In this document: piece after piece, positions 12,447-21,026 of the stretch
Layout: every line of letters starts with the position of its first letter
Position numbering within the stretch: position 1 is the first letter of the stretch
NCBI RefSeq assembly: GCF_002777425.1
Contig: NZ_MDVC01000099.1
Span: 1-47,395, forward strand
Direction: 5' to 3'
DNA: 47,395 bases
Source of the DNA: Snodgrassella alvi
Lineage (GTDB): Bacteria; Pseudomonadota; Gammaproteobacteria; Burkholderiales; Neisseriaceae
Translations under genes and position numbers: made by a program
The notes under the pieces: model-generated
What the model saw: only the letters and a program-made list of their open reading frames with translations
The model's database searches: none
What the model was told of the DNA's origin: nothing

Positions 12447-14075
12447 CTAAATGACGTGATGCCCACTATCTTTTATCTGCTCCCAGCTTAAATCAAACTT
12501 GGCCAGATATTTTTTCAGCCTGTCGGCATCATTGGTACGCTGTTTCTGTGCTCGTGATACAGCAAACAGATAGCGGCCGGCCTCGGATAAGGTTCGGCTT
12601 TTGCGGCATACTTCAATCACCTTTTCTAGCTGATAGCGGTCGAATTCATCAATTTCAGCCGGAATCAGCGCATCGGCGGGTGTTGTCTGCTGCCAGTGTT
12701 GCTGTAAGCGCTGAATTTCGTCTTCAACCTGTGCCAAAGTGATATTACCTTGCGTGGCCAGTGTAGCCATGCGGGTAATGGAAGCAGTGAGTTCGCGGAA
12801 ATTACCCGTCCATCGTGCGGTAGCCGAAGTGGCAAAGTTTACATAGCGGGTTCTGGATTGCTGATTAAAGCGTGGCATAGTGCCATATTCCTGTGCATAG
12901 CGCGCCAGCTCAAAATCAATATTCGGCTCAATATCTTCTTTGCGTTCTGCCAGCCCGGGTAATTGATAGCTCCACAAATTAATCCGTGCATATAAGTCTT
13001 CCCTGAATGCGCCACAGGCAATTGCCTGTTTTAAATCTTTATTGGTGCCGGCAATCAATTGAAACTGGCTGGAAACCAGTTTATCCGAGCCCAATGGATA
13101 AAAATGTTTTTCTTCAATGGCTTTGAGCAGGATAGCCTGTTCATCCAGCCCCAGCTCACCGATTTCATCCAGAAACAAAAGGCCGTTATCAGCCTGTTTG
13201 AGCAGGCCGCTTCTGGCCATGCTGGCACCCGTATAAGCACCTCTGCTATGGCCAAACAAAGTTGACATGGCATTATCACCGGTAAGAGTAGCGCAGTTAA
13301 TTTCCACAAACTGGCCGCTTATCTGATGCTTATTCAGCTTAAGCTGGTAAATTTGCCGGGCAAGAAATGACTTACCGGCGCCGGTAGGGCCACACAGCAG
13401 GATAGGCGCATGGGAGCGGCTGGCTACCTGTTCTATTTCAGTAATTAGCTGATTGTAATGCGGGTTTCTGGTGGCAATGCCGGATTTGAGTAATTCAGTC
13501 GCCTGGCCGGCGTATTGCTGAAAGCGGGTCAGAATCTGGTCGTAGCGGTTTAGATTCAGGTCAATAATGTTGATTTGTCCGCGGCTGCATAGCTGTTGAT
13601 GCTCTGCCGGCTCAGTTAACGCCGTTTCATGCCGTGCTGCCCCTTTGGTTGGCGATAATTGCAGCAGTCTGGCCGGATAAAAGCGTGATTCTGCCAGCAG
13701 AAACCAGCAAATCTGCATAACGTGCGTGCCGGTAGTGATATTTAAATAATAATTTTCCTGTTCATAATCAAATTGATAGCTTTTAGCTAAATCCAGTAAA
13801 CAGGTATACACCTCCTCAAAATCCCACGGGTCATGTATATCCACTGCAACCGGATTAACCTGTGTATCCGGGGCAATGGTTTTAATATCCTGAATAATTT
13901 CAGCCAGTAACTCGTTATCATTAACGTGATAAAGCAGCTCAAAGCGGGATACCGGCAGTTCCGGATGATTACAGACATCAACCGTTGGCCGCCAGCGCCC
14001 CCAGCGTTTTCTGCCTTTACCGCGCTGGTCAAGCACATTGCCTAAAAAGCCGAATACAACGTTTTTCCTGTTCAT
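12447..14075 (-). CDS. rtcR: RtcR, sigma-54-dependent activator of the RNA-repair operon
   Basis: A 542-residue bacterial enhancer-binding protein. Residues 1-180 form the RtcR-type CARF sensor region, with a NITTGTHVMQ segment at 112-121. The AAA+ domain has Walker A GPTGAGKS at 229-236, the sigma-54 contact loop GAYTGA at 279-284 (Tyr replacing the usual Phe) and Walker B LLFLDEIGE at 299-307. The C-terminal 60-70 residues are the expected DNA-binding region. Known RtcR proteins hold the AAA+ domain inactive until the CARF domain binds damaged RNA, then switch on rtcB. It is divergent from the slipin-rtcB unit, whose upstream region has a good sigma-54 promoter, and this confirms the assignment. 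The ribosome site is weak. Confidence 0.95.
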   Translation of the reverse strand: MNRKNVVFGFLGNVLDQRGKGRKRWGRWRPTVDVCNHPELPVSRFELLYHVNDNELLAEIIQDIKTIAPDTQVNPVAVDIHDPWDFEEVYTCLLDLAKSYQFDYEQENYYLNITTGTHVMQICWFLLAESRFYPARLLQLSPTKGAARHETALTEPAEHQQLCSRGQINIIDLNLNRYDQILTRFQQYAGQATELLKSGIATRNPHYNQLITEIEQVASRSHAPILLCGPTGAGKSFLARQIYQLKLNKHQISGQFVEINCATLTGDNAMSTLFGHSRGAYTGASMARSGLLKQADNGLLFLDEIGELGLDEQAILLKAIEEKHFYPLGSDKLVSSQFQLIAGTNKDLKQAIACGAFREDLYARINLWSYQLPGLAERKEDIEPNIDFELARYAQEYGTMPRFNQQSRTRYVNFATSATARWTGNFRELTASITRMATLATQGNITLAQVEDEIQRLQQHWQQTTPADALIPAEIDEFDRYQLEKVIEVCRKSRTLSEAGRYLFAVSRAQKQRTNDADRLKKYLAKFDLSWEQIKDSGHHVI

Positions 14076-14236
14076 GGGATTATTTTATTGGTTTATAAAT
14101 ATAAATAAAATTATATATAAATTTATAAAATCATGTTGGGTTTAAGCAATAAATGGCTGGCAAGTAATTTTAAAATTTAATTATTTAATTAATAAAAATA
14201 ATGGTTTATAAAAATTACCTAAAAAAATTTACCTGT

Positions 14237-14252
14237 TGGTACATTAATTGCA
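14237..14252 (+). promoter_or_regulatory. Sigma-54 promoter of the rtc operon
   Basis: TGGTACATTAATTGCA matches the -24/-12 pattern TGGCAC-N5-TTGCA, with the invariant GG and GC exactly ten bases apart. It lies in the rtcR/slipin divergent region and points toward the tRNA-like RNA, slipin and rtcB. Transcription would begin near 14263-14266. This is the expected target of the RtcR activator. Confidence 0.85.
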
Positions 14253-14262
14253 ATAAAGCCTG

Positions 14263-14748
14263 TGTCTGCAATACATGCTGTCTGATATGGCAGTCAGGTG
14301 CATAGCGAATGCTGCCGGATTCGCCGCAAGGCCAATTCATTTGCATTATCAACATGTATTCCTGAGTATAAAAGACACCTCCCTTTCACGGAGTATTTTT
14401 GAAAAGCTCACTGGATAGAGCAATTGGTACCAAACCAATCTGTGACAGGTTCGATTCCTGTTTCAAAAATCACATAGTAATACTTGTAGTATTAAGCAAT
14501 ACCAGCCAGTAAATGGGAATAAGCAGAGTAGTCAAAGCTTAGGCACAGGAAAAACCGGTTAACCGGGCAAACTCAGCTATAGTTGTTTTTGTCTGGGTAA
14601 AAAAACCGGATAGCAGGCAAAATATTTATTAACCATAATCAGGCAGTGATTAGATTATGGTGATGAATCTTTCCCCTGTTATTCCGTTACTTAATCCGTT
14701 TGATTGTGTTCATCCGATTTACTGGCTGCAATAGACTGGAGAATGAAT
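14263..14748 (+). ncRNA. Structured leader of the rtc operon
   Basis: Nearly 490 bases separate the predicted sigma-54 start from the slipin start codon, with no coding region. Structures visible by eye are GGCA...TGCC around an inner GCAT/ATGC helix (about 14287-14314), the tRNA-shaped element at 14397-14469, a 7-bp hairpin TAATACT-TGT-AGTATTA (14478-14494), and the 12-base palindrome CCGGTTAACCGG (14555-14566). Salmonella rtc operons carry Y RNA genes that mimic tRNA. This leader could be an analogue, but I see no classical Y RNA stem. Confidence 0.5.
14397..14469 (+). ncRNA. tRNA-like RNA, Trp-type anticodon CCA with A33
   Basis: A complete 73-base cloverleaf can be drawn. The 7-bp acceptor TTTTGAA/TTCAAAA and a 4-bp D stem GCTC/GAGC enclose a loop holding GG. 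The anticodon stem ATTGG/CCAAT has loop TACCAAA, the variable region is five bases, and the T arm is ACAGG-TTCGATT-CCTGT. All stems are fully paired. Oddities: position 33 is A instead of the near-universal T; the bases after discriminator A are TCA, not CCA; and the acceptor helix can extend two more pairs outward (ATTTTTGAA/TTCAAAAAT). It does not resemble the usual bacterial tRNA-Trp. Position inside an rtc operon suggests a tRNA mimic or sensor RNA more than a decoding tRNA, but this is inference. Confidence 0.75.
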
Positions 14749-16323
14749 ATGTTAACCATAATTGATGTAAAAAAAGGTGAGCTGGCTGTTGTTAATAAAC
14801 GGGATGAAATTAATACCATTGTTACCGCCGGCCGCCACACTTTCTGGGATCCTTTTTCTGCAATAACGTATTCTCTGATGGATTTGGCCGATACTGAAAT
14901 CGAGCCGAACATCGCCGAAAAACTGCTAAATTTTTATCCGCAACTAGTAGAAAAATATTGTCATTATGTCAATGTTGCTGATAATGAAATTGCCCTGCGC
15001 TATGAAGAAGACATGCTGGTAGAGATTATTATGCCCGCTACCAAAGCACTGTACTGGCAGAGTTATAAGGCGCAATCAATTAAAAAAGTCACTTTGCAGC
15101 AGGGCTACCGCTTGCCGGATGAAGTAGCGCTGGAACTGATACAGGCCAAAAATACCGCCAGACTCATTACCGGTATAGACAATGTAAAACTGCATTATTT
15201 TGTGGATGAACAGATTGGTACCCTGTTTGTGGATAACCAGTTTGTGCAGATTATTCCGCCCACATCTGTAATTGGCTTGTGCGAATTCAAACATAAGCTT
15301 GTACTGGGAAAATTCAAATTACAGGACAACCGTATCGATGACCTGCTGGCCGCCACGATTGAGCAGAATGCACCGGAGCAGATGCAGCAATTCTGTGTGC
15401 AGATGCAGGTAGGTGCCAATCAGGCCGGTTTACGCTTTGAAGACGATTTACTGGTGGAAATCCTGCCGCCGGGAACAAAAAGATTATATTGGCAGAATAA
15501 TTGCAAGCAGCACATGCAGACTATCGAGCTGGCTGCCGGCTACCAGCTTTCAGAACAAATGGTACAGCAATTATTACAGCCTAAATTGCGTCAAAAAGAA
15601 GTGATCGGCGACAGCAGCGTGCTAATTGCGCAGGTACCGGCCTATCATGTTGGTGTATTAAAAGTAAATGGAAAAGTAGAGCAGCTACTGGATGCCGGCA
15701 TTACCGCTTACTGGCGCTTTAACCGCGAAATCAGTGTTGAAATCGTCGATACACGCTTGCAGACAGTAGAAATATCCGGGCAGGAAATACTAACTCGCGA
15801 CAAAGTAAATCTGCGCATCAATCTGGTGGCCAACTGGTGCTATACCGATGTATTAACTGCTTTTGCCAAAGCTGCTCAGCCCGTGGAACTGTTGTACCGG
15901 CAATTGCAATTTGCCTTACGCGAAGCAATTGGTACCCGCACACTGGATGAATTACTGGAAAACAAGGATGTGATTGATGAAGTCATCAATGCACATATGC
16001 AGGCCAATATGGCAGGCTATGGAATTGAAGCCATTAGCGTAGGCGTGAAAGACATAATTCTGCCGGGCGACATGAAAACCATTCTAGCGCAGGTAGTGGA
16101 GGCTGAAAAAGCGGCACAGGCCAATGTAATCCGTCGCCGCGAAGAAACTTCCGCCACCCGTTCCCTGCTGAATACCGCCAGAGTAATGGAAAACAATCCG
16201 GTGGCTTTACGCCTGAAAGAAATGGAAACACTGGAACGTATTGCTGAACGCATCGACAAAATTTCAGTTGTGGGCGGTCTGGATCAGTTATTACATGGTT
16301 TGATTAACATTCAGGCGAAATAG
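14749..16323 (+). CDS. Slipin / SPFH (band 7) domain protein of the rtc operon
   Basis: A 524-residue protein. The C-terminal half (about 285-480) is an SPFH/band-7 domain with slipin-type segments (QEILTRDKVNLRINLVANW, LREAIGTRTLDELLENK, YGIEAISVGVKDIILPGDMK), ending in a charged helix. SPFH proteins assemble into large rings, usually on membranes. Here the N-terminus has no membrane segment. Instead it carries a duplicated module: LRYEEDMLVEIIMP...LYWQ and LRFEDDLLVEILPP...LYWQ, each followed by a GYxL segment. The ATG at 14749 is chosen because GGAG lies seven bases upstream; the ATG at 14743 is too close to it and the TTG at 14704 has no such site. It precedes rtcB by 50 bases in the same transcription unit, so a role in RNA repair is likely but undefined. 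Confidence 0.85.
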   Translation: MLTIIDVKKGELAVVNKRDEINTIVTAGRHTFWDPFSAITYSLMDLADTEIEPNIAEKLLNFYPQLVEKYCHYVNVADNEIALRYEEDMLVEIIMPATKALYWQSYKAQSIKKVTLQQGYRLPDEVALELIQAKNTARLITGIDNVKLHYFVDEQIGTLFVDNQFVQIIPPTSVIGLCEFKHKLVLGKFKLQDNRIDDLLAATIEQNAPEQMQQFCVQMQVGANQAGLRFEDDLLVEILPPGTKRLYWQNNCKQHMQTIELAAGYQLSEQMVQQLLQPKLRQKEVIGDSSVLIAQVPAYHVGVLKVNGKVEQLLDAGITAYWRFNREISVEIVDTRLQTVEISGQEILTRDKVNLRINLVANWCYTDVLTAFAKAAQPVELLYRQLQFALREAIGTRTLDELLENKDVIDEVINAHMQANMAGYGIEAISVGVKDIILPGDMKTILAQVVEAEKAAQANVIRRREETSATRSLLNTARVMENNPVALRLKEMETLERIAERIDKISVVGGLDQLLHGLINIQAK

Positions 16324-16373
16324 CAGCCTAACCTATGCTGATTGATTAAACAGAAAAATAATGAAAGATAAAA

Positions 16374-17600
16374 ATGCAAAAATATGAAGTATTAAAAGAA
16401 GATAAAACCCGTCCGGTAAAAATGTGGACTAAAGGCGTACCAGTAGAAGATATCGCCAAAACACAATTGCTGCAAACCGCACAACTGCCCTTTATTTTTA
16501 AGCATATTGCCGTGATGCCCGATGTGCATCTGGGACGAGGCTCTACCATTGGTAGTGTGATTCCCACCACCGGCGCAGTTATTCCCGCTGCGGTTGGCGT
16601 AGATATCGGCTGTGGCATGATGGCAGTACAGTTGTCGCTTACAGCACTGGATTTGCCGGAAGACTTAATGCCATTGCGGCTGGCGATTGAAAAAGCCGTA
16701 CCGCATGGTTCTACTCCGGGTAATAAAAAATATGATAAAGGTAGCTGGCATAATCCGCCTCCGATTGTGCAAGAGTACTGGCAGCAGCTATTGCCAGGGT
16801 TTGAAAAACTCACCAACAAATATCCGCGCTTTTTAAAAGCCAATAGTTTGCATCATCTGGGCACACTGGGCAGTGGTAATCATTTTATTGAAGTTTGTCT
16901 GGATGAAACCGATCAGGTATGGATTATGCTGCATAGTGGTTCACGTGGTATTGGCCATGCCATTGGCAAATATTTCAGTGAGCTGGCGCAAAAAGAAATG
17001 AAAAAGTATTTTATTGATACCTATCTGCCCAATAACGATCTGGCGTATTTTGCCGAAGGAACAGAATATTGTCGTGATTATTTGGAAGCCGTGCATTGGG
17101 CGCAGGATTTTGCCCGCGTAAACCGTGAAGTAATGATGCACAACACCATTGCTGCATTACGCCAAGTGATTGATGTGCCGTTTACCACGCATCTGCAAAC
17201 AATAAACTGTCATCATAACTATGTGCAAAAAGAGCGGCATTTTGGCCACAATGTTTTTGTAACTCGTAAAGGAGCCGTCTCTGCACGCGAGGGCGAACTG
17301 GGGATTATTCCGGGCTCAATGGGGGCAAAAAGTTATATTGTGCGTGGTTTGGGTAATACAGAAAGTTTTCATTCCTGTTCGCATGGGGCAGGGCGCGTAA
17401 TGAGCCGCGCCGAAGCCAAAAGAAGATTTACCATTGAAGACCAGATGCAGGCCACCGCCCATGTAGAATGTCGTAAAGATGCGGAGGTAATCGACGAAAT
17501 TCCATTAGCGTACAAAGATATCGATGCTGTAATGCAGGCACAGCAGGAGCTGGTGGAAATCAGGCATCAATTGCGTCAGGTTGTCTGCGTCAAAGGCTGA
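16374..17600 (+). CDS. rtcB: RNA-splicing ligase RtcB (3'-phosphate / 5'-OH RNA ligase)
   Basis: Joins 2',3'-cyclic phosphate or 3'-phosphate RNA ends to 5'-OH ends using GTP and manganese. At 408 residues it matches E. coli RtcB. Visible active-site motifs are VGVDIGCGM (metal Asp and Cys, residues 75-81), GTLGSGNHFIEV, LHSGSRGIG, NCHHNYV, PGSMGAKSYIVRG and SHGAGRVMSRAEAKRRF, which holds the His that becomes guanylylated (about residue 340). No rtcA cyclase or archease gene is beside it. It is the last gene of the unit driven by the sigma-54 promoter and is followed by a strong terminator. All catalytic residues appear intact. Confidence 0.97.
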   Translation: MQKYEVLKEDKTRPVKMWTKGVPVEDIAKTQLLQTAQLPFIFKHIAVMPDVHLGRGSTIGSVIPTTGAVIPAAVGVDIGCGMMAVQLSLTALDLPEDLMPLRLAIEKAVPHGSTPGNKKYDKGSWHNPPPIVQEYWQQLLPGFEKLTNKYPRFLKANSLHHLGTLGSGNHFIEVCLDETDQVWIMLHSGSRGIGHAIGKYFSELAQKEMKKYFIDTYLPNNDLAYFAEGTEYCRDYLEAVHWAQDFARVNREVMMHNTIAALRQVIDVPFTTHLQTINCHHNYVQKERHFGHNVFVTRKGAVSAREGELGIIPGSMGAKSYIVRGLGNTESFHSCSHGAGRVMSRAEAKRRFTIEDQMQATAHVECRKDAEVIDEIPLAYKDIDAVMQAQQELVEIRHQLRQVVCVKG

Positions 17601-17671
17601 TGATTTAGCTGCTTTTGCTGTATCTGATATTTAGCCAGTTCAGATTGGCTACTTAATATAATCATTGCAAT

Positions 17672-17850
17672 AAAAAAGGATGGCTATGCCATCTTTTTTG
17701 ATGTAATAAAGTGATTCAAACATCTACCTGCGCATTTAAGGCATTGTATGCAATCAATGCCCGCTGTGCTTCTACTGCATCACCTATCAAGGGTAATAAC
17801 GCCATTATCCGCAGCCAGCGCATCTTCGATTTTCTCTGCCTCAGTCGGTT
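17672..17850 (-). pseudogene. Decayed copy of the gyrB 3' end and terminator
   Basis: Read on the minus strand this encodes KIEDALAADNGVITL, a one-base insertion near 17790, then IGDAVEAQRALIAYNALNAQ and VDV-stop. The intact GyrB end reads [26 protein letters not shown]...NALNAQVDI. The DNA is about three-quarters identical to 26531-26710, including the terminator hairpin. Similarity stops near 17850, so only about the last 50 codons are present. It lies in the same orientation as intact gyrB, forming a direct repeat around the restriction-modification island. A displaced 3' end left by integration of an element into gyrB explains this well. Confidence 0.85.
17679..17699. terminator. Bidirectional terminator after rtcB
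   Basis: GATGGC-TAT-GCCATC (17679-17693) is flanked by six A on the left and six T on the right, so it can work on both strands. It closely matches the gyrB terminator at 26531-26557 and is part of the duplicated gyrB 3' end. Confidence 0.85.
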
Positions 17851-18265
17851 AAATACCAAATTCAATGCAAATCATTACTGCTAAAATTGCGCTATGGTAG
17901 AAAATAAATGCTTGCAATGGCACCCCCTTTTTAAATAATTTTGTCATTAAATAATTGATTGACTGAGCAATACAGCAAACGCCAGAAAATAAATCATGTT
18001 CAATCGGCACAGGCAAAATGCAATGTGCCGACCTGTTACAGAATCTGCGGCCAGAATGAATCGCCACTTGTAAAAGCAATATACACAGAATGCAGGCTAA
18101 AACCTTGGGATCGAAGAACCCATAACGCAATTATTGCCTTGTGGCGTATATTATTTTGTACCCTGATGAACCAATAAGCAGCCATACTGATAAAATACAC
18201 AATTACAGCTTAGATATCTCAATAAGCCTAATATTTAACACACAGATTTTTATTGGAATTTAATC
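17851..18265. other. Gap between gyrB remnant and hsdM
   Basis: A minus-strand frame of 93 codons (17849-18130, TTG start, no clear ribosome site) is open here and hydrophobic, but I do not recognise it and its start is weak. No clear sigma-70 promoter for hsdM was found, although one must lie in this stretch or upstream. Confidence 0.4.
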
Positions 18266-19810
18266 ATGGCCATCAGTATCCAGCAACGAGACCAATTACA
18301 ACGCCAAATATGGAAAATTGCCGACGAGGTAAGAGGCGCTGTCGATGGCTGGGATTTCAAACAATATGTACTTGGCACCTTATTTTATCGCTTTATTAGT
18401 GAAAACTTTGCTGATTATATGCAAGCTGGCGATGAGAATATTGATTATAAAACAATTTCCGATGATGCTATCACCGACGAAATCAAACAGGATGCCATTA
18501 AATCCAAAGGCTATTTTATCTATCCAAGTCAATTATTCTGCCATACTGTTGCCGAGGCCAATACCAATAAAGACTTAAATACCCACTTGGCCAATATTTT
18601 TAATGCGATTGAAAGTTCGGCTATTGGTTATCCTTCTGAAAGCGATATTAAAGGATTATTTGCTGATTTTGATACCACCAGCAACCGTTTAGGTAATACC
18701 GTAGAGGACAAAAACAAACGGCTAGCCGCCGTACTTAATGGCATTGCTGAGCTGGATTTTGGGCAATTTGAAGATAACCATATTGATGTGTTTGGTGATG
18801 CTTATGAATATTTAATCTCTAATTATGCTTCTAATGCCGGTAAATCAGGGGGCGAGTTTTTCACCCCGCCAAGTGTATCCAAATTAATCTCACAATTAGC
18901 CTTACATAATCAAACTAAAATCAATAAAATCTATGACCCCGCGGCAGGCTCAGGCTCTTTATTATTACAGGCAAAAAAACAGTTTGATAAGCATATCATT
19001 GAGGATGGATTCTATGGTCAGGAAATTAACCATACCACCTATAATCTTGCCCGTATGAATATGTTTTTACACAACATCAACTACGATAAATTTGAAATTG
19101 TCTTGGGGGATACACTACTTAATCCTAAATTTGGCAACGAAAAGCCGTTTGATGCCATTGTTTCCAATCCCCCTTATTCGATTAAATGGATTGGCAGTGA
19201 TAACCCAACCTTAATCAATGATGAACGATATGCCCCCGCTGGCATACTTGCGCCAAAATCAAAAGCCGATTTTGCCTTTATTTTACATGCATTAAGTTAC
19301 TTGTCTGAGCGAGGGCGGGCGGCGATTGTTACCTTTCCGGGTATTTTTTATCGAGGTGGTGCTGAGCAGAAAATCCGTAAATATTTAATTGATAATAATT
19401 TTGTTGAAACCGTGATATCACTGGCACCAAACTTATTTTATGGTACTTCAATTGCAGTCAATATTTTGGTACTGGCGAAAAACAAAACTGTCAGAACCAC
19501 ACAATTTATGGATGCCAGCAAACTGTTTAAAAAAGAAACCAATAATAATGTCCTAACTGATAAGCATATTGAAAAAATTGTGCAAGTATTTGCCAGCAAG
19601 CAAGACGTCGAATATTTTGCCAAATCGGTTGCTAACCAAACCATTGCCGACAATGACTATAATTTATCGGTAAGCTCCTATGTGGAAGCCGAAGATACCC
19701 GTGAAATTATTGATATCACCCAGCTTAATGCTGAATTAAAAGACACTGTAGCTAAAATTGATAGCTTACGCGCCCAAATTGATGCAATTGTGGCGGAGAT
19801 TGAAGCATGA
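18266..19810 (+). CDS. hsdM: Type I restriction-modification methylase subunit HsdM
   Basis: N6-adenine methyltransferase subunit of a type I system; with HsdS it protects self DNA. An N-terminal HsdM helical domain (about 1-160) is followed by the methylase domain with the SAM-binding motif [10 protein letters not shown] and the catalytic motif SNPPYS. The C-terminal tail is helical and contacts HsdS. Its 514 residues are close to the type IC EcoR124 subunit. The stop overlaps the hsdS start (ATGA). It is the first gene of hsdM-hsdS-prrC-hsdR, the same order as the E. coli prr cassette (prrA-B-C-D). Confidence 0.96.
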   Translation: MAISIQQRDQLQRQIWKIADEVRGAVDGWDFKQYVLGTLFYRFISENFADYMQAGDENIDYKTISDDAITDEIKQDAIKSKGYFIYPSQLFCHTVAEANTNKDLNTHLANIFNAIESSAIGYPSESDIKGLFADFDTTSNRLGNTVEDKNKRLAAVLNGIAELDFGQFEDNHIDVFGDAYEYLISNYASNAGKSGGEFFTPPSVSKLISQLALHNQTKINKIYDPAAGSGSLLLQAKKQFDKHIIEDGFYGQEINHTTYNLARMNMFLHNINYDKFEIVLGDTLLNPKFGNEKPFDAIVSNPPYSIKWIGSDNPTLINDERYAPAGILAPKSKADFAFILHALSYLSERGRAAIVTFPGIFYRGGAEQKIRKYLIDNNFVETVISLAPNLFYGTSIAVNILVLAKNKTVRTTQFMDASKLFKKETNNNVLTDKHIEKIVQVFASKQDVEYFAKSVANQTIADNDYNLSVSSYVEAEDTREIIDITQLNAELKDTVAKIDSLRAQIDAIVAEIEA

Positions 19811-21009
19811 TTAATATAATCACAAAATTACTTAATGGTATGAATATTGAGTGGAAACCATTAGGGGAATTACTTATACGTACTAAAGGAACAAAAATTA
19901 CAGCAAGTCAAATGAAGGAACTCCACAAAGATGATGCTCCTTTAAGGATTTTTGCTGGAGGAAAAACATTTGCACTAGTCAATTTTGATGATATACCTGA
20001 GAAAGATATCAATCGAGAACCTTCTATTATTGTAAAATCTCGCGGAATTATCGAATTTGAATATTACGGCAAACCATTTTCACATAAAAATGAAATGTGG
20101 TCATATCATTCCAAAGATAAAAATATTAATATCAAATATATTTATTATGTTTTGAAAAATCAAGAAAGATATTTTCAAAACATAGGCGCTAAAATGCAAA
20201 TGCCACAAATTGCAACGCCTGATACCGATAAATTTGAAATCCCTATTCCTCCTATCTCTATCCAGACCGAAATCGTCCGTATTCTAGACACTTTTACAGA
20301 GCTTACAGCAGAGCTTACAGCAGAGCTTACAGCAGAGCTTACAGCACGGAAAAAGCAATACAACTATTATCGTGATAAATTGTTGACCTTTAAAGAAGAT
20401 GAGGTTGAGTGGAAAGCTTTAGGGGAAGTAGGGCAGTTAATTCGTGGTAATGGGCTACAAAAGAAAGATTTTACTGAAACGGGTGTGCCGGCTATTCACT
20501 ATGGGCAAATTTATACTTATTATGGAACTTTTGCTACTGAAACCAAGTCATTTGTTTCAGCTAAATTAGCTGAAAAATTAAAAAAAGCCAGATACGGCGA
20601 TATTTTGCTTGCAGGTACCAGTGAAAATGTTAAAGATGTGATGACACCTTTAGGATGGCTTGGGGGAGAAATTGTTTTTTCTGGCGATATGTTTGCATTC
20701 AGACCAAGTAATATTCTTAATACAAAGTATTTAACTTATCTTTTGCAAACAACTCCCTTCCAGAAGTTTAAAGAAAAATATGCTAATGGTACTAAGGTTA
20801 TTCGTATTCCAGCCGAAAAGTTTTTAACTTTCAATATTCCCATCCCCCCACTTAAGGAACAAGTCCGTATCGTCGAAATTCTAGATAAATTCGATGTACT
20901 CACTAATTCAATCACCGAGGGTTTACCGCGTGAGATTGAATTACGCCAAAAACAGTACGAGTACTATCGTAATTTATTATTGAACTTTCCTAAGGTAGAA
21001 GATAAATAA
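19807..21009 (+). CDS. hsdS: Type I restriction-modification specificity subunit HsdS (type IC)
   Basis: DNA-recognition subunit with two target-recognition domains (about 15-150 and 200-345). Each is followed by a conserved coiled spacer: [17 protein letters not shown] and [17 protein letters not shown]. The central spacer carries a run of TAEL repeats. In EcoR124 the number of TAEL copies sets the gap between the two half-sites of the recognition sequence. The 400 residues match that family. It overlaps hsdM by four bases, so translation is probably coupled. The actual target sequence cannot be read from the protein by eye. Confidence 0.95.
   Translation: MINIITKLLNGMNIEWKPLGELLIRTKGTKITASQMKELHKDDAPLRIFAGGKTFALVNFDDIPEKDINREPSIIVKSRGIIEFEYYGKPFSHKNEMWSYHSKDKNINIKYIYYVLKNQERYFQNIGAKMQMPQIATPDTDKFEIPIPPISIQTEIVRILDTFTELTAELTAELTAELTARKKQYNYYRDKLLTFKEDEVEWKALGEVGQLIRGNGLQKKDFTETGVPAIHYGQIYTYYGTFATETKSFVSAKLAEKLKKARYGDILLAGTSENVKDVMTPLGWLGGEIVFSGDMFAFRPSNILNTKYLTYLLQTTPFQKFKEKYANGTKVIRIPAEKFLTFNIPIPPLKEQVRIVEILDKFDVLTNSITEGLPREIELRQKQYEYYRNLLLNFPKVEDK
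20299..20346 (+). repeat. Four tandem 12-bp repeats encoding TAEL in hsdS
   Basis: GAGCTTACAGCA occurs four times without error and in frame, giving ELTA x4 after FT. In type IC HsdS proteins such as EcoR124I and EcoR124/3I, two versus three TAEL units change the recognition spacer by one base. This tract is a natural site for slippage and a specificity switch. Confidence 0.95.
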
Positions 21010-21026
21010 CACAAGACAATCAGAAT

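Noticed and set aside
14287..14303. TGGCAGTCAGGTGCAT as a sigma-54 promoter
   Set aside because: The GG and GC are nine bases apart instead of ten. The site at 14237-14252 has the exact spacing and better flanks.
17849..18130. Minus-strand 93-codon frame as a gene
   Set aside because: TTG start, no ribosome site, no recognised family, and its end abuts the gyrB remnant. Kept only as a note in the gap entry.
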